Shown here: piece by piece, positions 35,301 to 45,760 of the stretch
Numbering within the stretch: the stretch's first letter is position 1
Layout of the letters: each line of letters starts with the position of its first letter
Source: Nocardioides xinjiangensis
Lineage (GTDB): Bacteria > Actinomycetota > Actinomycetes > Propionibacteriales > Nocardioidaceae
DNA length: 64,000 nt
Direction of reading: 5' to 3'
NCBI RefSeq assembly: GCF_017916455.1
Contig: NZ_JAFMSY010000004.1
Span: 186,001 to 250,000, forward strand
Translations under genes and position numbers: made by a program
The notes under the pieces: generated by a model
Seen by the model: the letters and a program-made list of their open reading frames with translations, nothing else
What the model was told of the DNA's origin: nothing
Database searches by the model: none

Positions 35301-36373
35301 GCGTCCTCCCGCGCACGGTGGCCGACGACGTGGCCGCCGACAGCCCCGACCTCCTCCGGGTGGTCTCCGCACGCCGGGCCCGCCACCGCAGGCGCCGCCA
35401 GCTCGTCGGCGCCCTGGCCGCGCTCGTGCTGGCCGCCTACCTCGGCAGCCTCATGCTCGGGTCGACGACCTACGGGCTGGTCGACGTGGCGCGCGTGGTG
35501 GTCGGCGACGACGCCGGCGGCGCCGAGTTCGTCGTCGGGCGGCTGCGGCTGCCGCGGGCCACCCTCGCGCTGCTCGTGGGGGTCGCGTTCGGCCTGGCGG
35601 GGGTCACCTTCCAGACGCTCCTGCGCAACCCGCTCGCGAGCCCGGACGTCATCGGGGTCACCGAGGGTGCCAGCGCCGCTGCCGCCGTCGCCATCGTCAG
35701 CCTCTCCCTCAGCGGACTCGCCGTCTCCTGGCTCGCGGTCGCGGCGGGGATCGGCGTCGCCCTCACCATCTACCTGCTGGCCTACCGGCGCGGCACCGCG
35801 GCCGGCACGCGGCTGATCCTGATCGGCATCGGCGTGGCCGCGATGATGCAGAGCGTCATCGCCTGGCAGCTCGAGCGCGCCACCAACTTCCAGCTCGCCG
35901 AGGCGCTGCGCTGGCTCACCGGGAGCCTCAACGGCGCCCTCTGGCGCGACGTCCTGGTGGTCCTCGCCGCCGTCGTCGTGCTGGGCGGCACCGTGCTCCT
36001 CCAGACGCGCGCCCTGGCGGCCGCGCAGCTCGGCGACGACGCGGCCTCGGCGCTCGGCGTACGCATCGAGCGCACGCGACTGCTCACCATCGTGGCCGCG
36101 GTCGGGCTCGTGTGCCTGGCCACGGCGGCGTCGGGGCCGATCGCGTTCCTCGCGCTGCTGTCCGGCCCCATCGCCGCCCGGGTGGTGGGGCCACGCGGGT
36201 CCCTGCTGGTGCCGGCGGCGCTCGTCGGGGCGCTGCTCACCCTCGTCGCGGACCTCGCCGGTCAGTACGCCTTCGGCACCCGGCTGCCCGTCGGCGTCGT
36301 CACGGGCATCCTCGGCGCCCCCTACCTGCTCTACCTCATCGTCCGCGTCAACCGGGTCGGAGGCACCCTGTGA
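35297..36373 (+). CDS. Iron-siderophore ABC transporter, permease 2 (FepG/BtuC family)
   Basis: A 358-residue partner permease. Conserved segments are RLPRATLALLVGVAFGLAGVTFQTLLRNPLASPDVIG (about 83-119) and GPIAFLALLSGPIAARVVG. A basic region precedes the first helix. Together with permease 1 it makes the pathway for ferric siderophore. It starts with GTG inside the stop of permease 1 and ends overlapping the ATPase GTG, which suggests fixed stoichiometry of the three parts. Confidence 0.94.
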   Translation: MSVLPRTVADDVAADSPDLLRVVSARRARHRRRRQLVGALAALVLAAYLGSLMLGSTTYGLVDVARVVVGDDAGGAEFVVGRLRLPRATLALLVGVAFGLAGVTFQTLLRNPLASPDVIGVTEGASAAAAVAIVSLSLSGLAVSWLAVAAGIGVALTIYLLAYRRGTAAGTRLILIGIGVAAMMQSVIAWQLERATNFQLAEALRWLTGSLNGALWRDVLVVLAAVVVLGGTVLLQTRALAAAQLGDDAASALGVRIERTRLLTIVAAVGLVCLATAASGPIAFLALLSGPIAARVVGPRGSLLVPAALVGALLTLVADLAGQYAFGTRLPVGVVTGILGAPYLLYLIVRVNRVGGTL

Positions 36374-37185
36374 CCACCAGCCAGCCACGCCTGGAGATCG
36401 AGCGGCTGACGCTCGGCTACGGCGACCGGGAGGTCGTCCACGACCTCGACCTCGTCATCGCGCCGGGCGACGTCACCGCCATCGTGGGGCCCAACGCGTG
36501 CGGCAAGTCCACGCTGCTGCGCTCGATGACGCGGCTGCTGCCGCCCCGCACCGGCCGCGTGCTCCTCGACGGCAAGGAGGTCCACGCCACGCCGGCCAAG
36601 CAGCTCGCCCGCCGGATGGGGCTGCTGCCGCAGTCGCCGATCGCGCCGGAGGGCATCACCGTCGGCGAGCTCGTCGGACGGGGCCGGCACCCGCACCAGC
36701 GCGTCCTCGCCCGCTGGTCGCAGGCCGACGACCGCGCCGTGACCGCTGCGCTGCGGGCCACCGACACCCTGGAGCTGATGGACCGCGCCGTCGACGAGCT
36801 GTCCGGCGGGCAGCGGCAGCGCGTGTGGATCGCGATGGCGCTCGCGCAGGAGACCGAGGTGCTGCTCCTCGACGAGCCCACCACCTTCCTCGACATCAGC
36901 CACCAGGTCGAGGTGCTCGACCTGCTGACCGACCTCAACCGCACCAGCGGCACGACCATCGTGATGGTGCTCCACGACCTCAACCTCGCGGCGCGCTACG
37001 CCGACCACCTGGTCGCCCTCCACGACGGCCGGCTGCACTCCGCGGGCCGACCCCACGAGGTGCTCGTGCCCGAGCTCGTCCGCGACGTCTTCGGCATGCC
37101 CAGCGCCGTCATCGAGGACCCGGTGTCGGGCAAGCCGCTCATGCTGCCCATCGGGCGGCACCACGTGCTCACGCGGGACGGCTGA
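36370..37185 (+). CDS. Iron-siderophore ABC transporter, ATPase (FepC family)
   Basis: A 271-residue ABC ATPase. Walker A is GPNACGKST (about 41-49), the signature is LSGGQRQR and Walker B is LLLDEPTTFLD; a switch histidine is in MVLHDLNLA. It drives import through the two BtuC-type permeases. It begins with GTG overlapping the preceding stop. It is the last gene of the iron operon; the next gene starts 25 bp downstream, so read-through is possible. The closest families are FepC/FhuC, in keeping with the siderophore assignment. Confidence 0.95.
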   Translation: MTTSQPRLEIERLTLGYGDREVVHDLDLVIAPGDVTAIVGPNACGKSTLLRSMTRLLPPRTGRVLLDGKEVHATPAKQLARRMGLLPQSPIAPEGITVGELVGRGRHPHQRVLARWSQADDRAVTAALRATDTLELMDRAVDELSGGQRQRVWIAMALAQETEVLLLDEPTTFLDISHQVEVLDLLTDLNRTSGTTIVMVLHDLNLAARYADHLVALHDGRLHSAGRPHEVLVPELVRDVFGMPSAVIEDPVSGKPLMLPIGRHHVLTRDG

Positions 37186-37210
37186 GCGGTGCAGGTGCTT
37201 CGATGAGGGC

Positions 37211-38005
37211 ATGACCACGCGTCGCGGGCTCTTCGTCGCCCCCTTCGACCAGCTGGCCGACCCGCGGGTCGTCGGCGACCTCGCCGCCGACGCCGAGGCG
37301 GCCGGCTGGGACGGGTTCTTCGTCTGGGACCACCTGCTCTACGGCGAGCGCGTCACCGACATCGCCGACGTGTGGACCTGCTGCGCCGCGGTCGCGATGC
37401 GCACCGAGCGCCTCCTGCTCGGACCGATGGTCACCCCGCTGGCCCGGCGCCGGCCGCAGGTCCTGGCGCGGCAGGCGGCGAGCCTGGCGGTGCTGTCGCG
37501 CGGCCGCTTCGTCCTGGGCCTCGGGCTGGGCGACGACTGGGTCGGCGAGTTCAGCGCCTTCGGCGACGAGCCCGACCCGAGGACCCGCGCCCGGATGCTC
37601 GACGAGGGACTGGAGGTCCTCTCCGGCCTGCTCGGCGGCGGGCGGGTGGACCACCAGGGCGAGCACCACGCCGCCCGGGGGGTGACGTTCCGTCCCGCGC
37701 CCGACGTGTTGATCTGGCTGGCGGGCCGCTTCCCCAACCGCGCGCCGCTGCGGCGCGCGGCGAGGTACGACGGGTTCTTCGTCATCGGCCTCGACGGCCC
37801 CGGCGACCTGGAGCGCACGGTGTCCGCGCTCGCCGAGCACGACCCGGCTCCGGGCTTCGACGTCGTGGTCGACCTCCGGCCCGAGCAGGACCCGGGCCCG
37901 TGGCTGGACCGCGGCGCCTCGTGGGTGCTGACCCGCATCGGGCCCTTCGACCTCGACCTCGACGAGGTCCGCCGGGTCGTCGCGTCGGGTCCGGCCCGGA
38001 CCTAG
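37211..38005 (+). CDS. LLM-class flavin-dependent oxidoreductase
   Basis: A 264-residue luciferase-like monooxygenase-family protein. It starts with GLFVAPFDQLADPRVVGDLAADAEAAGWDGFFVWDHL (about 6-42) and has VLSRGRFVLGLGLGDD, both typical of the family. The cofactor may be FMN or F420; the sequence does not settle this. The substrate is unknown. Its ATG follows TTCGAT by 6 nt with no clear Shine-Dalgarno. The stop codon overlaps the stop of the convergent acyl-CoA dehydrogenase in the tetranucleotide CTAG. Confidence 0.88.
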   Translation: MTTRRGLFVAPFDQLADPRVVGDLAADAEAAGWDGFFVWDHLLYGERVTDIADVWTCCAAVAMRTERLLLGPMVTPLARRRPQVLARQAASLAVLSRGRFVLGLGLGDDWVGEFSAFGDEPDPRTRARMLDEGLEVLSGLLGGGRVDHQGEHHAARGVTFRPAPDVLIWLAGRFPNRAPLRRAARYDGFFVIGLDGPGDLERTVSALAEHDPAPGFDVVVDLRPEQDPGPWLDRGASWVLTRIGPFDLDLDEVRRVVASGPART

Positions 38006-39150
38006 AACGCGCTGACCCCGGTCTCCGCCCGCCCGATCAGCAGCTTCTGGATCTGCGACGTGCCCTCGTAGAGGGTCATCACCCGGGCGTCGCGGAGGTA
38101 CTTCGCGACGGGGAAGTCGTCGACGTAGCCGGCGCCGCCGTGCACCTGGATCGCGTTGTTCGCCGCCCGCACGGCCGCCTCCGACGCGAAGAGCTTCGCC
38201 TTCGACGCCGCCGTGCCGTAGGGCTCGCCCCGGTCGACGAGGTCGGCGCAGCGCCACGCCAGCAGCCGGGCCGCGTCGGCGTCGACCGACATGTCGGCGA
38301 TCAGGTCCTGCACGAGCTGGAAGGACGCGATCGGCTTGCCGAACTGCGTGCGCCGGGTGGCGTACGCGACCGAGGCCTCGAGGCAGCCCTGCACGATGCC
38401 GACGCAGCCCGACGCGACGGCGAGCCGGCCCTTGTCGAGGGTCCCCATCGCGATCCGGAACCCCTGACCGACCTCACCGAGGCGCGCCGCGTCGGGCACA
38501 CGTACGCCGTCGAGGAACAGCTCGGCGGTCGCCTGCCCGCGCAGGCCGAGCTTGCCGGTGACCTCGCGCGCCACGAACCCGGGGGTGTCGGTGGGCACGA
38601 GGAACGCCGTGACGCCGCGGGGGCCGTCGTCGCTGGTGCGGGCGAAGACCAGGGCGACGTGGGCCCACGTGCCGTTGGTGATGAACAGCTTCTGGCCGTC
38701 GAGCACCCAGTCCGACCCGTCCCGGACGGCGCGGGAGGTCAGGTTGCCCGCGTCGGAGCCGGTGCCGGGCTCGGTGAGGCCGAAGCAGCCCAGCGTGGAG
38801 GCGGTGGCCAGCTGCGGCAGCCACTCCCGCTTCTGCTCCTCGCTGCCGTGGAAGAGGATCGACTTGCCGACCAGCCCGCTGCTGACCGAGACGATCCCCC
38901 GGAGCGCCGAGTCGGCACGGCCGAGCTCCTCCATGGCGAGGGAGTAGGTCACGTAGTCACCCCCGACGCCGCCGTACTCCTCGGGGATCGTGAGCCCGAA
39001 GAAGCCGAGGTCGGCCATCTTCCGCACGATCGCGAGGTCGACGGACTCCTCGCGGTCCCACCGCATGCGATGCGGGACGGCCTCGCGCTCCAGGAAGTCG
39101 CGGGCGAGGTCGCGGAAGGCCTGCTGGTCCTCGGTGAGCGAGAGGTCCAT
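38002..39150 (-). CDS. Acyl-CoA dehydrogenase (third gene of the operon)
   Basis: A 382-residue acyl-CoA dehydrogenase with the full set of features: FGLTIPEEYGG, CFGLTEPGTGSDAGNLTSRAV (FAD/substrate loop), QLVQDLIADM and the C-terminal YEGTSQIQK where E362 is the expected catalytic base. It forms the alpha-beta double bond in an acyl-CoA and passes electrons to ETF. The chain-length preference is unknown. Its ATG overlaps the stop of the preceding dehydrogenase (TGATG). It ends head-on against the LLM gene. Confidence 0.95.
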   Translation of the reverse strand: MDLSLTEDQQAFRDLARDFLEREAVPHRMRWDREESVDLAIVRKMADLGFFGLTIPEEYGGVGGDYVTYSLAMEELGRADSALRGIVSVSSGLVGKSILFHGSEEQKREWLPQLATASTLGCFGLTEPGTGSDAGNLTSRAVRDGSDWVLDGQKLFITNGTWAHVALVFARTSDDGPRGVTAFLVPTDTPGFVAREVTGKLGLRGQATAELFLDGVRVPDAARLGEVGQGFRIAMGTLDKGRLAVASGCVGIVQGCLEASVAYATRRTQFGKPIASFQLVQDLIADMSVDADAARLLAWRCADLVDRGEPYGTAASKAKLFASEAAVRAANNAIQVHGGAGYVDDFPVAKYLRDARVMTLYEGTSQIQKLLIGRAETGVSAF

Positions 39151-40289
39151 CAGAGCGCGTCGACCAGCTCGTGGTCGTCCACCCGGCCGGCGAGGCGGGC
39201 GAGGTGGTGCGGGCCGTTGCCGAGCCACTGCTCGAGCACGGCCAGGTGCGCGGTCCCGACGCCGACGGCGTACTCCGCGGTCATGCCGATGCCGCCGTGC
39301 AGCTGGATCGCCTCCTGGCCGATGTGCCGGCTCGACCGGCTGACCTGCAGCCCGACGCGGTCGGCGGCCTCCGCCACCGCGTCGCGGTCGCCACCGGCGA
39401 TCGTCATCGTCGCCCAGTCGACCATGCTGTGCACCAGCTCGAGGGAGACGTACATGTCGGCCGCCCGGAACGTCAGCGCCTGGAAGGTGTTGAGCGTGAC
39501 GCCGAACTGCTTGCGCGACCTCAGGTAGTCCGTCGTCGCGCGCAGCTGGCTCTGCAGCACGCCGAGGGCCTGGTTGGCGCCCAGGATGCGTGTCAGGTCG
39601 CTGATCGTCGCGATGCTCGGGGCCAGGTCGCGCCCGGGCTCGCCGAGCGGCGTCGCGGTGCTGCCCTCGAAGCGGACGGTGGCTGCGCGGGTCAGGTCGG
39701 CCGCCGCGTAGCCGCTGCGCGACACGTCGTCCGCGGCGACCAGGAAGACACCGGTGCCGCCGCCGTCGGGCAGCGCGGCCGTCACCACGAAGCAGTCGGC
39801 CGACTCGCCGCCCATCACCGGGTCCGCCACCCCGTCCAGAGTCCAGCCGTCGCCAACGACCGAGGCGCGGACGCCGTCGGCGCGCGCGGCCCAGCGGTCG
39901 CCGGGGGAGGTGTCGGCCGCAGCGAGCAGGAGGTCGCCGGCGCTCAGTCGCCCGAGCAGGTCGGCTCTCTGCTCCGCCGTGCCGACGGCCGCCACGAGCC
40001 CGCCCGCGTGCACGACGCCCGACAGGTAGGGCTCGGGGGCCAGCACGCGGCCCAGCTCCTGGCAGACGATGCCGATCTCGACGGGGCCGGCGCCGACGCC
40101 GCCGTCGCTCTCGCTGAACGGCAGCCCGAGGATGCCCATCTCGGCCAGCCGACCCCACAGGGCGCGGTCGAACCCGGGCTCGGCGGCGACCGTGCGACGC
40201 CGGGCCTCGTGGTCGGCGTACGCCGTCGCCAGGAGGCCCCGGACGGCCTCGCGCAGCGCCTGCTGCTCGTCGTCGTAGGTGAAGTCCAT
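39150..40289 (-). CDS. Acyl-CoA dehydrogenase-like protein (second gene, probable non-catalytic subunit)
   Basis: A 379-residue protein of acyl-CoA dehydrogenase fold: LGLPFSESDGG early, LRATTDYLRSRKQFGVTLNTFQALTFRAADM in the FAD region, and IQLHGGIGMTAEY. The C-terminal EGT catalytic motif is replaced by LEQWLG. Such shortened or altered members pair with an active partner in the alpha2beta2 dehydrogenases of mycobacterial sterol and related side-chain degradation. The first gene of this operon is the natural partner. It is separated from that gene by 13 bp. Confidence 0.9.
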   Translation of the reverse strand: MDFTYDDEQQALREAVRGLLATAYADHEARRRTVAAEPGFDRALWGRLAEMGILGLPFSESDGGVGAGPVEIGIVCQELGRVLAPEPYLSGVVHAGGLVAAVGTAEQRADLLGRLSAGDLLLAAADTSPGDRWAARADGVRASVVGDGWTLDGVADPVMGGESADCFVVTAALPDGGGTGVFLVAADDVSRSGYAAADLTRAATVRFEGSTATPLGEPGRDLAPSIATISDLTRILGANQALGVLQSQLRATTDYLRSRKQFGVTLNTFQALTFRAADMYVSLELVHSMVDWATMTIAGGDRDAVAEAADRVGLQVSRSSRHIGQEAIQLHGGIGMTAEYAVGVGTAHLAVLEQWLGNGPHHLARLAGRVDDHELVDAL

Positions 40290-40302
40290 CTCGTCCGCCC
40301 CT

Positions 40303-41454
40303 TCAGAGTCCCAGGATCGTGCGGCTGATGATCTGGCGCTGGATCTCGTTGGAGCCGCCGTAGATCGAGGCCTTGCGGAGGTTGAGGTACGTCGGCGCCG
40401 ATCGTCGCGCCCAGCCCTCCTGGGGCGAGTCGTCGCCTGCCCGCGCCGCCAGCGAGGCCGGTCCGGCGAGGTCGAGCGCCAGCTCGCTGACGGCCTGCTG
40501 CAGCTCGGTGCCCCTGAGCTTGAGCACCGACGAGGCCGGGTGCGGCGCGCCGTCGGAGGAGTGCGCGACGACGCGGAGCGCGGTCAGCTCGAGGGCGAGC
40601 AGCTCGTTCTCCAGCTCGGCCACCCGGGCGCGGACCAGCGGGTCCGCCAGCTGGTCGGCAGCCGTCGCCTTGAGCGTGGCCAGGGCGCGCTTGGTCGCGC
40701 CGACGGGCGCGACGCCCACCCGCTCGTTGCCGAGCAGGAACTTCGCCATGGTCCAGCCCGCGCCGGGCTCACCGACGAGCAGGTCGCCGGGGACCCGGAC
40801 GTCGGAGAACCACACCTCGTTGACCTCGTGGCCGCCGTCGATGAGCTCGATCGGGCGCACCTCCACCCCGGGCGTCGTCATGTCGATCAGCAGCATGGAG
40901 ATGCCCTGCTGCTTCTTGACCTCCGGATCGGTGCGCACGAGCGTGAAGATCCAGTCGCCGTGCTGCCCGAGCGTGGTCCAGGTCTTCTGGCCGTTGACCA
41001 CCCAGTCGTCGCCGTCGCGCACCGCGGCCGTCCGCAGGCCGGCGAGGTCGGAGCCGGCGTCGGGCTCGGAGAAACCCTGGGACCACCAGATGTCGAGGTT
41101 CGCGGTCGCGGGCAGGAAGCGCTGCTTCTGCTCCTCGGAGCCGAAGTGGGCGATCACGGGGCCGATCATCGAGGCGTTGAACGCCAGCGGCGCCGGGACG
41201 CCGGCGCGCTGCATCTCCTCGTGCCACAGGTGGCGCTGGAGCTCGGTCCAGTCCTGGCCGCCCCACTCGGTCGGCCAGTGCGGGACGGCGAGCCCCTCGG
41301 CGTTGAGGATCCGCTGGCTCGCGACGATCTGCTCGCGGGTGAGGTGGCGTCCCTCCAGGACGGTGTCGCGGATCTCCCGGGGGACCTTCGTGGTGAAGAA
41401 CTCCCGCATCCGGTCGCGGAACTCCGCGTCGCGGGGGCTGAGCGCGAGCTGCAT
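40303..41454 (-). CDS. Acyl-CoA dehydrogenase (first gene of the operon)
   Basis: A 383-residue acyl-CoA dehydrogenase. PHWPTEWGGQDW, WSQGFSEPDAGSDLAGLRTAAV and the C-terminal KASIYGGSNEIQRQI are clear. The usual catalytic EGT is GGS here, as in the FadE29-like subunits of heteromeric dehydrogenases, where the base lies elsewhere. ATG 41454 has AGGAG 5 nt upstream; longer in-frame starts add an unrelated Pro-rich stretch. It is read with the two following dehydrogenases, and no acyl-CoA ligase or hydratase is nearby, so the substrate is not evident. Confidence 0.94.
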   Translation of the reverse strand: MQLALSPRDAEFRDRMREFFTTKVPREIRDTVLEGRHLTREQIVASQRILNAEGLAVPHWPTEWGGQDWTELQRHLWHEEMQRAGVPAPLAFNASMIGPVIAHFGSEEQKQRFLPATANLDIWWSQGFSEPDAGSDLAGLRTAAVRDGDDWVVNGQKTWTTLGQHGDWIFTLVRTDPEVKKQQGISMLLIDMTTPGVEVRPIELIDGGHEVNEVWFSDVRVPGDLLVGEPGAGWTMAKFLLGNERVGVAPVGATKRALATLKATAADQLADPLVRARVAELENELLALELTALRVVAHSSDGAPHPASSVLKLRGTELQQAVSELALDLAGPASLAARAGDDSPQEGWARRSAPTYLNLRKASIYGGSNEIQRQIISRTILGL

Positions 41455-41546
41455 GTGGCTCCTCGTGGTGGGCGTGGCCGGCGGCGTGCCCATCATGGCG
41501 TGGCTGTCCAGCGGGGCGACGGGCGGTGGGCCCGCCGCCCGCCGGC

Positions 41547-42797
<1,251 letters not shown>

Positions 42798-42893
42798 GTC
42801 GTCCACGGTGCGTCCGTACCCTGTGGAGGCCCTGAGAACGCGCTGGGAAGGCGCCCAGACCTGCGGGGCCGCCGGCACGGGGCTCCGGACGCG

Positions 42894-42927
42894 CGAGAGC
42901 CCCCGGCCGGGTGGCCGGGGGCTCTCG
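42894..42927 (-). terminator. Terminator after citrate synthase
   Basis: A perfect 15-bp GC-rich stem (42894-42908 with 42913-42927) and a GGGT/ACCC loop lie 35 bp past the citrate synthase stop. There is no U-tract. It separates the gene from the HtrA-like protease. Confidence 0.7.
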
Positions 42928-42962
42928 TCAGCCTGTCGTCAGCGTGTCGTCGGCGGGGAGGC

Positions 42963-44267
42963 TCAGGCCCAGCGCTCGGAGGCCGCGGTGAAGGTCAGCT
43001 CGCGGTCGCCGGTGTAGATCTGCTTCGGGCGGGCGATCTTCTGGTCCTTGTCCTGCACCAGCTCCGACCACTGCGCCAGCCAGCCCGGGGTGCGGCCGAT
43101 GGCGAACAGCACGGTGAACATCTCCGGCGGGAACTGGAAGGCCTCGTAGATCAGGCCGGAGTAGAAGTCCACGTTGGGGTAGAGCTTGCGCTTGACGAAG
43201 TACTCGTCCTCGAGCGCGATCTTCTCCAGCTCCAGCGCGATGTCGAGCAGCGGGTTGGTGCCGGTGACCTCGAAGACGTCCTCGGCGGACTTCTTGATGA
43301 TCTTGGCGCGCGGGTCGTAGTTCTTGTAGACCCGGTGGCCGAAGCCCATGAGTCGCTCGTTGCCGTCCTTCACGCCGTCGATGAACGCCGGGATGTTCTC
43401 CTTGCTGCCGATGCGCTTGAGCATCCGCAGCACCGCCTCGTTGGCGCCGCCGTGGAGCGGGCCGTAGAGCGCCCCGATGCCGGCCGACACGGCCGAGTAG
43501 GGGTCGACCTGCGAGGAGCCGACGGAGCGCACCGCGTTGGTCGAGCAGTTCTGCTCGTGGTCGGCGTGGAGGATGAAGAGCACGTCGAGGGCCTTGACGA
43601 GCCGCTCGTCGGCCTCGAACTTCTGCTCGCTCATCTTGAAGAGCATCGAGAGGAAGTTGGCGGTGTAGCCGAGGTCGTTGTCGGGGTAGACGTAGGGCTT
43701 GCCCTGCGCGTGGCGGAACGACCAGGCCCCGAGGGTCGGCATCTTCGCGATCATGCGGACGATCTGCATGTGGCGGTTGTCGGCGTCGCTGATGTTGCGG
43801 GCGTCGGGGTAGAACGTCGACAGGGCGCCCACCGAGGCCATCAGCATGCCCATCGGGTGGGCGTCGTAGCGGAAGCCGTGCATGAAGTTCTTGACGTTCT
43901 CGTGCACGAACGTGTGGTAGGTGATCTCGTGCACCCACGCGTCGTACTGCTCCTTGGTGGGCAGGTCGCCGTGGATGAGGAGGTAGGCCACCTCGAGGAA
44001 GTTGGACTTCTCGGCCAGCTGCTCGATCGGGTACCCGCGGTACTCGAGGATGCCCTTGTCGCCGTCGATGTAGGTCACCGACGAGCGGCACGAGGCGGTG
44101 TTGACGAACCCCGGGTCGTAGGTCGCGAGACCGGGCTGCTCGTCATCGAGGCGGATCTGCCCGAGGTCCTTGGCGGCGATCGTGTTGTCGGTGATCGCGA
44201 TGTCGTACGTCTGACCGGTCCGGTTGTCGGTGACAGTCAGGGAATCCTTGGCCGCAACGTCGGTCAC
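42963..44267 (-). CDS. gltA: Citrate synthase
   Basis: A 434-residue type II citrate synthase. The three catalytic residues are H272 (GPLHGGANEA), H311 (GFGHRVYKN) and D367 (NVDFYSG). It condenses oxaloacetate and acetyl-CoA to citrate, the entry step of the TCA cycle, in the cytoplasm. The N-terminal segment contains a short beta-rich region typical of the type II hexameric enzymes, which are commonly NADH-inhibited. The GTG start follows AGGAGCC. A strong hairpin ends the transcript. Length and motifs are normal. Confidence 0.97.
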   Translation of the reverse strand: MTDVAAKDSLTVTDNRTGQTYDIAITDNTIAAKDLGQIRLDDEQPGLATYDPGFVNTASCRSSVTYIDGDKGILEYRGYPIEQLAEKSNFLEVAYLLIHGDLPTKEQYDAWVHEITYHTFVHENVKNFMHGFRYDAHPMGMLMASVGALSTFYPDARNISDADNRHMQIVRMIAKMPTLGAWSFRHAQGKPYVYPDNDLGYTANFLSMLFKMSEQKFEADERLVKALDVLFILHADHEQNCSTNAVRSVGSSQVDPYSAVSAGIGALYGPLHGGANEAVLRMLKRIGSKENIPAFIDGVKDGNERLMGFGHRVYKNYDPRAKIIKKSAEDVFEVTGTNPLLDIALELEKIALEDEYFVKRKLYPNVDFYSGLIYEAFQFPPEMFTVLFAIGRTPGWLAQWSELVQDKDQKIARPKQIYTGDRELTFTAASERWA

Positions 44268-44373
44268 GTCGGCTCCTGTTCATACGTCTTTGTACGTCTG
44301 TGTGCCCCTCAACCTAGACCTGCGCCCGCGGGGACCGCGAATCAGGTGTCCACGCTGCGACTTCGGTATGACG

Positions 44374-45699
44374 TCAGCGCCCCGCCACCCGGTTCGCCAC
44401 CCGCGCGACCCGGCTGGTGCGGCCGAGGCCCGCGTCCTCGCGGCGGTCGGCGGCGCGGTAGAGCCGGTAGAGTGCGTGGACGCCCGCCCACCGCAGCGGC
44501 TCGGGCTCCCACCGCCGTACCCGGTGACCCGCCCACGGGAGCCGGGTGAGGTCGGTGTCACGGCCCAGCACCAGGTCGCGCAGGGTGCGGCCCGCGAGGT
44601 TGGTGGCGGTCAGGCCCGACCCGACGTACCCGCCCGCGTGGCCGAGCCCCGTCGCGGGGTCGTAGGCCACGCTCGCGCTCCAGTCGCGAGGGACGCCGAG
44701 CACCCCGCACCAGGCGTGGTCGAGGCGGATCCCCGCCAGCGAGGGGAACAGCGAGAGCAGCGTCGAGCGCAGCGACTGCACGGTCCACTCCTGCGTGCGT
44801 CCGTCGACGTCGGTGCGCGAGCCGAACCGGTACGGCACGCCGCGACCGCCCAGGGCGATGCGACCGTCGGCGGTGCGCTGGGCGTAGCAGTAGGCGTGCG
44901 CCTCGTCGCCGAGCAGCTCCTCGCCGCTCCAGCCGACCTCCGCCCACTGCGCGGCCGTCAGTGGCTCGGTGACCACCATCGCGGAGTTCATCGGCAGCCA
45001 GTCGCGCCGGTGCCCGGGGAGTCCGGCGGTGAAGCCCTCCAGGCAGCGCAGCACCACGGGCGCCCGCAGGGTGCCGTGCTCGGTGACCACCGCGCCCGGC
45101 TCGATCCGCACGGCGCGGGTGGCCTCGTGCACGCGCACACCGCGCTCCCGCACGAGCCGCGCGACGCCGGAGACCAGCTTGGCCGGCTGCACCCGCGCGC
45201 AGTCGGGGTCGAAGTGGCCGGCCACCGCTCCGGCCACCCGGATCCGGGCCGACACCTGCTCCGCGGTGAGCTCGCCCCCCAGTCGCTGCCGCTGCGCCTC
45301 GGACCGCGCCACGACGAGGACGCCGCTGCGCACGATGTCGGCCTCGATGCCCTCGCGCGCGGCGATCGCGACGACCTCGTCGACGGTGCCGCGCAGCGCG
45401 GCCCGGAGCCGGTCGACGCCGTCGGCGCCCGCCACCTGCTCGTACGCCCGGGCGCTGCCGGCCAGCTCGCTGGACAGCCAGCCGCCGTTGCGGCCCGAGG
45501 CCCCGAAGCCGGCGAACTCGGCCTCGACGACGCGGACCTCGAGCGTGGGATCGGCCTCGCGCAGGTAGTGCGCGGTCCAGAGTCCGGTCAGGCCGCCCCC
45601 GACGATCGCGACGTCGCACGTCGCGTCGCCCCGGAGCGGGTCGGTGGGGGAGGGCAGGCCGAGCTGCTGCCACCAGTAGGACACGCCGCCGTTGCGCAC
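44374..45699 (-). CDS. DAO-type FAD-dependent oxidoreductase
   Basis: A 441-residue flavoprotein of the D-amino-acid-oxidase/glycine-oxidase-like fold. The FAD-binding motif is VAIVGGGLTGLWTAHYL (about 26-42) followed by the acidic VVEAEFAGFGASGRNGGWL, and a C-terminal GYVGSGLTATNLAGRTL closes the FAD site. Related proteins oxidise amines or amino acids such as putrescine or proline betaine; the substrate is not evident here. The GTG at 45699 has GGAGGG about 13 nt upstream. It is divergent from rplM. Confidence 0.88.
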   Translation of the reverse strand: MRNGGVSYWWQQLGLPSPTDPLRGDATCDVAIVGGGLTGLWTAHYLREADPTLEVRVVEAEFAGFGASGRNGGWLSSELAGSARAYEQVAGADGVDRLRAALRGTVDEVVAIAAREGIEADIVRSGVLVVARSEAQRQRLGGELTAEQVSARIRVAGAVAGHFDPDCARVQPAKLVSGVARLVRERGVRVHEATRAVRIEPGAVVTEHGTLRAPVVLRCLEGFTAGLPGHRRDWLPMNSAMVVTEPLTAAQWAEVGWSGEELLGDEAHAYCYAQRTADGRIALGGRGVPYRFGSRTDVDGRTQEWTVQSLRSTLLSLFPSLAGIRLDHAWCGVLGVPRDWSASVAYDPATGLGHAGGYVGSGLTATNLAGRTLRDLVLGRDTDLTRLPWAGHRVRRWEPEPLRWAGVHALYRLYRAADRREDAGLGRTSRVARVANRVAGR

Positions 45700-45724
45700 C
45701 CGGCCATCATGGTCCCTCCCCGTT

Positions 45725-45754
45725 TTGACCCTGCTCCTCGACGCGCCGTACCCT
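45725..45754 (+). promoter_or_regulatory. Promoter of rplM-rpsI-glmM
   Basis: TTGACC (45725-45730), an 18-nt spacer and TACCCT (45749-45754) are close to the vegetative consensus. Transcription would start near 45761. It would leave a leader of about 190 nt. Confidence 0.65.
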
Positions 45755-45760
45755 TGCTGG

